Virus record (IMG/VR): IMGVR_UViG_3300044640_001073
Span: 1 to 49,741 of that record
DNA from: a virus
Length of the DNA: 49,741 bases
Reading direction: 5' to 3' (one strand)
Below are positions 45,242 through 49,741 of the stretch, in pieces; the first letter of the stretch is position 1, and each line of letters starts with the position of its first letter. The notes below the pieces were generated by a model. That model ran no database searches, was not told the DNA's origin, and worked only from the letters and a program-made list of their open reading frames with translations. Position numbers and translations under genes: made by a program.

Positions 45242-45318
45242 GCCCAGGTGACGGAATTGGTATACGTGTTGGTCTTAGAAGCCAAATTTTGAGAGTTCGA
45301 GTCTCTCCTTGGGCACCA
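45242..45318 (+). tRNA. tRNA-Leu(UAG), short variable loop
   Basis: Acceptor GCCCAGG/CTTGGGC, A73, CCA. Stem TTGGT/GCCAA, loop CTTAGAA. D-arm is Leu-like (GGAATTGGTATACG), but the variable loop is only ATTTT. The CCA overlaps hairpin H5. Confidence 0.87.
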
Positions 45319-45397
45319 TATTAAAGCATACTGCCGAAGTTGGTTCGGTTAGACAGGGAGATCCAATTGCCCATGTCGTTAGTATGTTTTAATATGG
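45316..45397 (+). ncRNA. Long-hairpin RNA H5
   Basis: CCATATTAAAGCATACT (45316-45332) pairs with AGTATGTTTTAATATGG (45381-45397), 17 bp with one G-U. Inner CCGAA-GTTGG-TTCGG hairpin. It spans from the CCA of tRNA-Leu to the first two bases of tRNA-Ala. Confidence 0.62.
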
Positions 45398-45471
45398 GGG
45401 TGTAGCTCAGTTGGGAGAGCGGTTGCTTTGCAAGCAATAGGTCGCAGGTTCGATCCCTGTCTCCTCCACCA
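45396..45471 (+). tRNA. tRNA-Ala(UGC) 2
   Basis: Acceptor GGGGGTG/CTCCTCC with G3:U70, A73, CCA. Stem GTTGC/GCAAT, loop TTTGCAA. Confidence 0.94.
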
Positions 45472-45521
45472 GAATATTAAAATCTAATGTAACATGTCTA
45501 AATAACATACAGGAGATTGAA

Positions 45522-46190
45522 ATGAACATAGTAGTAATAGGGGGCGGCAAGCCCGGCAAATTTGGTAATGATTTTTGTAATCGTGCAAGAAATGAAGGAC
45601 ATAATGTGTATGTTATTAGTCATAAAGACTATGGCACTAATGATCCTAAACATGTTGTAGCACCGTTCAATAACGTTGTTGATTTTTTAGAAGCATTCAA
45701 AAATCTAACTAAAGATTTAGACACAATAGATATTCTATTGTACAATAGTAATGCACATTCATATCCGGGACGTCCGGACGAGTTACAGTCTACCGGTAAT
45801 GTTTCACCGGAGAAGTGGATACAAGCTCTAACATTAAATGTAATCATACCTCATGCAGTTTCTTTAGAAGCACTAAAGAAAATGTCTAAAGGTAGTGGTA
45901 TTGTTTTTATGACTTCCATGATGTCATATGACCTTAGTCGTAAAGATTGGACGGCTACAGTAGGATATGCAGGACTTAAGGGAGTACAGAATCATTTAAT
46001 GATTGGTTTAGCAAATCATAATGATAAAGGAGCTGTTGTAACTTGTGTTTCACCTCACTTCCCTTATGATAATGCAGAAAAATACAGTATGGTTTTAAAT
46101 CATACTTACAATTATATTACTTCTTTAACAGAAGAAAGTAATGGCAAAATCAGAGGTATTTGGGATAACACGCCTAAATACATGAACTAA
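45522..46190 (+). CDS. Short-chain dehydrogenase/reductase-like protein
   Basis: 222 aa. N-terminal nucleotide-binding loop VVIGGGKPGKFG (residues 4-15), a DILLYNSNAH segment in place of NNAG, and the YxxxK catalytic pair Y149/K153 in GYAGLKG with a preceding FMTSMMS (Ser). A complete SDR core with short substrate loop. ATG follows ACAGGAGATTGAA. Substrate unknown; sugar nucleotide or acyl reduction is possible. Confidence 0.83.
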   Translation: MNIVVIGGGKPGKFGNDFCNRARNEGHNVYVISHKDYGTNDPKHVVAPFNNVVDFLEAFKNLTKDLDTIDILLYNSNAHSYPGRPDELQSTGNVSPEKWIQALTLNVIIPHAVSLEALKKMSKGSGIVFMTSMMSYDLSRKDWTATVGYAGLKGVQNHLMIGLANHNDKGAVVTCVSPHFPYDNAEKYSMVLNHTYNYITSLTEESNGKIRGIWDNTPKYMN

Positions 46191-46248
46191 GAGTAACGAA
46201 TCACAAAGAAAGCGAGGTTAATATGCGATTTTAGATAAGGAGAACAAC

Positions 46249-46569
46249 ATGTCTAGAACGTATAAAGACCTCCCTAGCAAACTCAGATATCCTGAGGAAG
46301 CATGGGACTATCGTTACTACTTTTCAGGCGGCCGCAAGTACATTGATTACTTAGAGTATCCTGGAGTTTTAACTAAGAAGAAAAAGAATATTGATACAGA
46401 GAATCACTGGATGAGTACACCAATGTGGTGGGTTCGTGAAATGATGAATCAACCACAACGAGCAAAAGGCAATCAGTGGGAGAAAATTGTATTGAAAGTA
46501 GATATCAGTGATTTGGACATCATTGATTACCCGAGTGTGAGCCGCAAGCCCCACTTGTACTACTGGTAA
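46249..46569 (+). CDS. Conserved-looking phage protein, 106 aa
   Basis: MSRTYKDLPSKLRYPEEAWDYRYYF... The SRTYKDLPSKLRYPE opening recurs, as I recall, in small T4-like phage proteins. Basic KKKKN patch near residue 44 and a WWVREMMNQPQRAK segment. AAGGAGAAC 7 nt upstream of the ATG. No function known. Confidence 0.7.
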   Translation: MSRTYKDLPSKLRYPEEAWDYRYYFSGGRKYIDYLEYPGVLTKKKKNIDTENHWMSTPMWWVREMMNQPQRAKGNQWEKIVLKVDISDLDIIDYPSVSRKPHLYYW

Positions 46570-46853
46570 ATAAACCCGTCTTACTATTTTTACGTAACGA
46601 AATAGCGTCCCTGTAACGATAGAACAGGGGGTACACTAGGACCTGACCTCACAGTCCCCATTTCAGGGATACTGGAAACTGCCTAGGGTGAGGATTAACA
46701 GCCTTTCCAAAAGAAGAAAATGTTATGGACAGTGTAACAACTCAGAGATTGGGCTTATGTGGTGTAAGTAGCAGTCTCACTTTATAAGTGTGTTTCACAC
46801 CCAGCTGATAAGACTGGCTCTGTCGAGTGAAAAAGAAATACATTTATAAATTA
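46570..46853 (+). ncRNA. Structured stretch of 284 nt before initiator-like tRNA
   Basis: No plausible ORF. Nested pairings: CCCTGT/ACAGGG, CCTCAC/GTGAGG enclosing CAGT-CCC...GGG-CTG, and GGTGT...ACACC enclosing CACTT-TAT-AAGTG. The order suggests a single folded RNA. It is not tmRNA or RNase P RNA by their known core sequences. Confidence 0.45.
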
Positions 46854-46927
46854 CGCGGGTAGGGTGGTCACCACACCGGTCTCATAAGCCAGGTGCATCG
46901 GCAGTTCGAATCTGTCACCCGCATCCA
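46854..46927 (+). tRNA. Initiator-type tRNA-fMet(CAU)
   Basis: CGCGGGT pairs with ACCCGCA except C1-A72, the mismatch that permits formylation. U73, CCA. Loop CTCATAA; stem CCGGT/GCCAG has G29-C41 and G30-C40 but U31-G39 instead of the third G-C. Confidence 0.85.
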
Positions 46928-46941
46928 AATAGGAAAATCGT

Positions 46942-47091
46942 ATGCCAATGTATGAAACAACAGTTCGCACACCTCAAGGTGATACCAAAGATAAAGTCTT
47001 TGCACCTAATGTACAAGAAGCTAAGAAGCTTTTTGAACAGAAACATGGTCCTAGAAATGTTCCATACATACCGCATATGATACCAAGTTAA
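46942..47091 (+). CDS. Small ORF, 49 aa
   Basis: MPMYETTVRTPQGDTKDKVFAPNVQEAKKLFEQ... ends YIPHMIPS. AGGA 8 nt upstream of the ATG. The strand-turn-helix pattern (TVRTPQGD...NVQEAKKLFEQKHG) recalls small phage proteins with a conserved helix. It lies between tRNA-fMet and tRNA-Pro. Function unknown. Confidence 0.6.
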   Translation: MPMYETTVRTPQGDTKDKVFAPNVQEAKKLFEQKHGPRNVPYIPHMIPS

Positions 47092-47093
47092 TT

Positions 47094-47170
47094 CGGAGTG
47101 TGGCGCAGTCTGGTAGCGCACCTGGTTTGGGACCAGGGGGTCCAAGGTTCGAATCCTTGTACTCCGACCA
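47094..47170 (+). tRNA. tRNA-Pro(UGG)
   Basis: Acceptor CGGAGTG/TACTCCG, A73, CCA. Stem CCTGG/CCAGG, loop TTTGGGA. Canonical copy. Confidence 0.95.
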
Positions 47171-47193
47171 AAGTTTTTAAAAGAGGAAATAGT

Positions 47194-47361
47194 ATGACAT
47201 GTAGAGGTTATGATTCAAAGGCAGTTAAAGTCCCCAAATCAGTTAAACGTGCCGCGGCATTGATTAGTGATGCTCATGTGCGCGGGGCTTTTATTCGTAG
47301 TTTTGTTGAGATTGAAAAAAGCAACTCACGTTCAGGTGGGAGTCGAGGAGACAAGAAGTGA
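47194..47361 (+). CDS. Small basic protein, 55 aa
   Basis: MTCRGYDSKAVKVPKSVKRAAALISDAHVRGAFIRSFVEIEKS... with AAGAGGAA upstream; the open extension to 47098 runs through tRNA-Pro and is not used. The basic N-terminus and central helix suggest nucleic-acid binding, by inference. GTGA overlap with the next ORF. Confidence 0.6.
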   Translation: MTCRGYDSKAVKVPKSVKRAAALISDAHVRGAFIRSFVEIEKSNSRSGGSRGDKK

Positions 47362-47549
47362 GCAAGGGCAGTAGACCCCGTCCCTATAGTGTTAACTTAA
47401 ACACATTTAATAATAACTGGGACAATATTTTTAGAAAAAATCAAGTAGATGATGACAAGCAACCTCCACCGGGAACTAGTCGTATTGAATCATCTAATAT
47501 TAATATTGATGTTGATACAGAAGTTAAAGATAGTACCCAGGGTGGTTAG
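47358..47549 (+). CDS. Small hypothetical protein, 63 aa, GTG start
   Basis: MSKGSRPRPYSVNLNTFNNNWDNIFRK... GTG start overlapping the previous stop by 4 nt. The first half is basic and Asn-rich, the second acidic (VDDDKQ, DVDTEVKD). Resembles small T4-like phage proteins with FxxNWDxIF; no function known. Confidence 0.6.
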   Translation: MSKGSRPRPYSVNLNTFNNNWDNIFRKNQVDDDKQPPPGTSRIESSNINIDVDTEVKDSTQGG

Positions 47550-47559
47550 ATAGAATTAT

Positions 47560-47634
47560 GCATCGATAGCTCAGGGGTAGAGCGTCTCCTTTACACGGAG
47601 AGGGTCCGCGGTTCGAAACCGTGTCGATGTACCA
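47560..47634 (+). tRNA. tRNA-Val(UAC)
   Basis: Acceptor GCATCGA/TCGATGT, A73, CCA. Stem TCTCC/GGAGA, loop TTTACAC. Confidence 0.93.
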
Positions 47635-47651
47635 AACATAAAGGAGTAACT

Positions 47652-47792
47652 ATGAGCAAAAGTGAAGATGTGATTAGTCGTGCATATGGACATATTGTAA
47701 AAGAAGTTACTCCCATAATTAGTTTTGATATAATTGTATTTCGTGGTTTCAAATACTACTGGTACAAGTTAGTCAGAAAAGTTACAAGATAA
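47652..47792 (+). CDS. Small ORF, 46 aa
   Basis: MSKSEDVISRAYGHIVKEVTPIISFDIIVFRGFKYYWYKLVRKVTR with a strong AAAGGAG 7 nt before the ATG (sequence given for its two halves without break only here in part). A hydrophobic middle and basic C-terminus. It fills the gap between tRNA-Val and tRNA-Gly exactly. Function unknown. Confidence 0.6.
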   Translation: MSKSEDVISRAYGHIVKEVTPIISFDIIVFRGFKYYWYKLVRKVTR

Positions 47793-47867
<75 letters not shown>

Positions 47868-47892
47868 AGTTTTACAACAACAGAAAGATGTT

Positions 47893-48114
47893 ATGACTGA
47901 AAGCAGAGCAAGATATACAAGTGAAGAAGCCGCACTCATGGTTGGGAGTCGATTTGATTTAGTTCTTATTGCCTCACAACGTGTAAGAGAATTAAAGCGT
48001 GGACATCGTTCTACACTTAATACTAAAGCAGGACCAATTGTAACTGCATTGATGGAAATCGAAGCTGGTCTAGTAGGTCGTGAATATCTAAAACGAATTA
48101 GAAAGAATTTATAA
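47893..48114 (+). CDS. rpoZ: RNA polymerase omega subunit
   Basis: 73 aa. SRFDLVLIASQRVRELKRG (residues 19-37) corresponds to NRFDLVLVAARRARQM of E. coli omega, and IVTALMEIEAGLV (about 52-64) to the conserved second helix. The N-terminal SEEAALMVG matches VQDAVEKIG. Omega aids assembly of beta-prime and sigma choice. Phage omega could redirect host polymerase, for example toward the late promoters. It lies between tRNA-Gly and tRNA-Trp. Confidence 0.87.
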   Translation: MTESRARYTSEEAALMVGSRFDLVLIASQRVRELKRGHRSTLNTKAGPIVTALMEIEAGLVGREYLKRIRKNL

Positions 48115-48119
48115 ACAAT

Positions 48120-48193
48120 ATCTCCCTAATGTAATGGCAGCATACCGGTCTCCAAAACCGTTAGTCAAGGTTCGAGTCCTTGGGGGGATGCCA
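48120..48193 (+). tRNA. tRNA-Trp(CCA)
   Basis: Acceptor ATCTCCC/GGGGGAT, G73, CCA. Stem CCGGT/ACCGT (27-43 open), loop CTCCAAA. Last tRNA of the array. Confidence 0.93.
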
Positions 48194-48213
48194 AATAAAT
48201 TGCCCAAAAGCAA

Positions 48214-48242
48214 TTGTCAATAAATCAATACAGTGTTACAAT
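48214..48242 (+). promoter_or_regulatory. Sigma70-type promoter P12
   Basis: TTGTCA (48214-48219), 17 bp, TACAAT (48237-48242), then ACATGTATTGAAAG, similar to the block after P2, P3 and P9. It drives the long leader of the Ro-like gene. Confidence 0.7.
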
Positions 48243-48249
48243 ACATGTA

Positions 48250-48776
48250 TTGAAAGATTAAAAGGTTAGGTACAGCAATCCATACTTTATTGGAACTGTT
48301 AGACACTGTGGTGAATCATTGGAGCAAAGCAGGTAAAACTGTGTAGCGTTGAAGGTGTTCATTGAAGCAAGACTAACAAGCTCAGAGTGATGGCCTGAGT
48401 TTAATAAAAGCAGTCAACAACTAACCTGTTTGTATTCTAGGATGATTACAGCAACTTAAACATAAAATCTGAACTAATTGCTATAGAAGATGGTCGCAGG
48501 ACACAGTAGAAATACTGTTCTAGGAAACTAGACATTGAAGGAATAGACGACACATTGGAAAGACTTTGTATGTTGCTAGTAGCAGACACAATTACTAGAT
48601 AGTCAACATGAATTGTTGATAGGGTCTACGAAACTGAACCGATATACAGGGGATGAGGTAGACCAGAAAATAAACTTAACCGTTTCACTCATCCTGCTAG
48701 AGACATAGAATGTTAACAGCAAATTTAAATTTCAACCAATATCTGAAAACAAAACACATTCTGAGAGGTAAATAAA
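48250..48776 (+). ncRNA. Long structured leader / candidate Y-like RNA upstream of Ro-like gene
   Basis: 527 nt with no ORF. AGGTTAG (48263) pairs with CTAACCT (48421), enclosing GTTAGAC/GACTAAC and a CTCAG/CTGAG hairpin: a branched domain of about 165 nt. Further hairpins include ACAGTA-GAAA-TACTGT, CTAG-GAAA-CTAG, and GGTCTAC/GTAGACC, with GGATGAG/CTCATCC as an alternative. It may hold one or more small RNAs bound by the downstream protein, or be a long regulatory leader. Confidence 0.5.
48707..48762 (+). ncRNA. Covarying small stem-loop, copy C
   Basis: AGAATGT ... ACATTCT with TAACAGCAAA and GAAAACAAAA blocks. Relative to copies A and B both changed stem positions are compensated. It ends 14 nt before the Ro-like ATG and would hold or flank its ribosome binding site (GAGAGG). 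Confidence 0.62.
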
Positions 48777-49741
48777 ATGAACGCATTTGTAAACGCAATC
48801 GCAAATCAAGAAGCCCGTACTACAAACGGTATGAAGGCTCGTAAGTCAACCGCTAACTCAGTGGTTGATCTATTCTACAACATCGGCGCAAGCCGTGGTA
48901 AGAACATTATCCCAGCATTCACTGCGGCTTATGTGCAAGACAAGGACCTCGCTTTGCGTGTGGCTTTGTGGGCACGTGATGCACGTGGTGGTGCAGGTGA
49001 ACGTCAACTGTTCCGTGATATCTTGTCATACTTGGAAAAGCATGACCCAGAAGCGGCAGCACGTTTGCTAGTTAAGATTCCTGAAGTAGGTCGTTTCGAT
49101 GACTTGTTTGTCTTTAAGGACAAGGATCTTAAGGCTAAGGCATATTCTTTGTTAGGTGACAACCTTCGTGCAAAGAACGGCTTGGCAGCTAAGTGGACTC
49201 CTCGTAAGGGAGAAGTAGCACGTGAAATCCGTGAATTCTTCGGTATGAGTCCTAAGCAATATCGTAAGCAACTTGTGTCAATGACTAAGGTTGTTGAAAC
49301 ACAAATGTGTGCTAACGATTGGGACAACATCAACTATTCGCATGTGCCTTCACAGGCATCACGAATCTACAAGAAGGCGTTCAACCGTCATTCTACTACA
49401 TTCGCTGAATACGTTGCAAAGTTGGTGAGTGGTGACAAGACAGTGAAGGTCAATGCTTCGGCAGTGTTCCCTCATGAAGTCTTGAAGGGTTTAATCTCTG
49501 CGTACGGCCGTTCTACTTTGGGTAAGACCGAATTGGATCACGTAACCGCACAATGGGATGCATTGCCTAACTACATGAACGATGCAAACATTCTACCATT
49601 GGTAGACGTATCTGGTTCTATGACTTGCCCAGCAGGTGGAACTGGTTCAGTAACATGTTTGGACGTTTCTGTTTCGCTTGGTTTGTACCTAGCTGACAAG
49701 AACAAGGGTGCGTTCAAGGACACATTCTTGACTTTCAGTGG
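48777..49741 (+). CDS. Ro60/TROVE-like (DUF2828-like) RNA-binding protein with vWA domain (3' partial)
   Basis: 321 aa visible; the frame is open at the window end. The N-terminal part is an all-helical repeat region: AFTAAYVQDKDLALRVALWARDARGGAGER and LLVKIPEVGRFDDLFVF (shown in parts) are typical of TROVE/DUF2828 proteins. A vWA domain begins with LVDVSGSMTC near residues 274-283, the metal-binding DxSxS motif. Ro60-type rings bind Y RNAs and misfolded or tRNA-like RNAs. G/C-richer and codon-biased compared with its surroundings, suggesting high expression. GAGAGG upstream of the ATG. Confidence 0.85.
   Translation, partial: MNAFVNAIANQEARTTNGMKARKSTANSVVDLFYNIGASRGKNIIPAFTAAYVQDKDLALRVALWARDARGGAGERQLFRDILSYLEKHDPEAAARLLVKIPEVGRFDDLFVFKDKDLKAKAYSLLGDNLRAKNGLAAKWTPRKGEVAREIREFFGMSPKQYRKQLVSMTKVVETQMCANDWDNINYSHVPSQASRIYKKAFNRHSTTFAEYVAKLVSGDKTVKVNASAVFPHEVLKGLISAYGRSTLGKTELDHVTAQWDALPNYMNDANILPLVDVSGSMTCPAGGTGSVTCLDVSVSLGLYLADKNKGAFKDTFLTFS

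Noticed and set aside
46570-46853. tmRNA or RNase P RNA
   Set aside because: I could not find the tRNA-like end and tag reading frame of tmRNA, nor the P4 core sequences of RNase P RNA.
48865-49333. Frames on both strands within the Ro-like gene
   Set aside because: The uninterrupted frame from 48777 gives a recognisable TROVE/vWA protein; these are shadows.

Overview
The window is part of the genome of a large tailed phage: a T4-like myovirus by its nrdA/nrdB/glutaredoxin cluster, PAAR spike tip, late promoters of the TATAAATA type and long tRNA array. It is AT-rich and densely packed, with many 1-4 nt gene overlaps. The host is probably a betaproteobacterium. Three periplasmic Bug/TctC-type binding proteins, a family expanded in Burkholderiales, point that way, as do boxA-like leaders in the tRNA units. 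The host assignment is inference.

Layout. (1) 1-13.2 kb, plus strand: a repetitive tail-fibre protein (5' end outside the window), nrdA, an SGNH-like protein, nrdB, an Fe(II)-oxygenase-like protein, glutaredoxin, a PAAR tip, two large virion-type proteins and a SleB-type lysin. (2) 13.2-18.2 kb, plus: small phage proteins, an IscU scaffold, a peroxiredoxin/AhpD pair and a tandem methyltransferase. (3) 18.2-36.5 kb, mostly minus: an accessory biosynthetic island in three tight operons. These are a PP-loop ATPase/Bug-protein/NMO-like operon of seven genes, a lipid-type operon (two desaturases, GNAT, fatty-acid-hydroxylase-like protein, PP-loop), and an operon of three radical SAM enzymes plus a methyltransferase. 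Plus-strand oxygenase-like genes lie between them. (4) 36.5-48.2 kb: about 39 tRNAs covering all 20 amino acids plus an initiator-like tRNA, one anticodon-less tRNA-like element, small ORFs, FkbM, HNH, SDR and RNA polymerase omega (RpoZ) genes. (5) 48.2 kb to the end: a long structured leader and a Ro60/TROVE-like RNA-binding protein, cut by the window edge.

The least explained part is the RNA content of region 4. A family of long hairpins shares a stem core (AAAACA.A with T.TGTTTT) and has 30-80 nt structured loops. The hairpins lie between tRNAs, and several start inside the CCA end of the upstream tRNA. A second, smaller stem-loop occurs three times with compensatory base changes, once just before the Ro-like gene. 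Twelve sigma70-type promoters, all with 17 bp spacers, drive this region. A linked phage system of Ro-like protein, Y-RNA-like hairpins and tRNAs is my main hypothesis.

A second unusual signal is a TATAAATA-type box placed exactly 4 nt before the ATG of at least seven genes, which predicts leaderless late mRNAs.

All functions are read from motifs, gene order and remembered families; no database search was possible.
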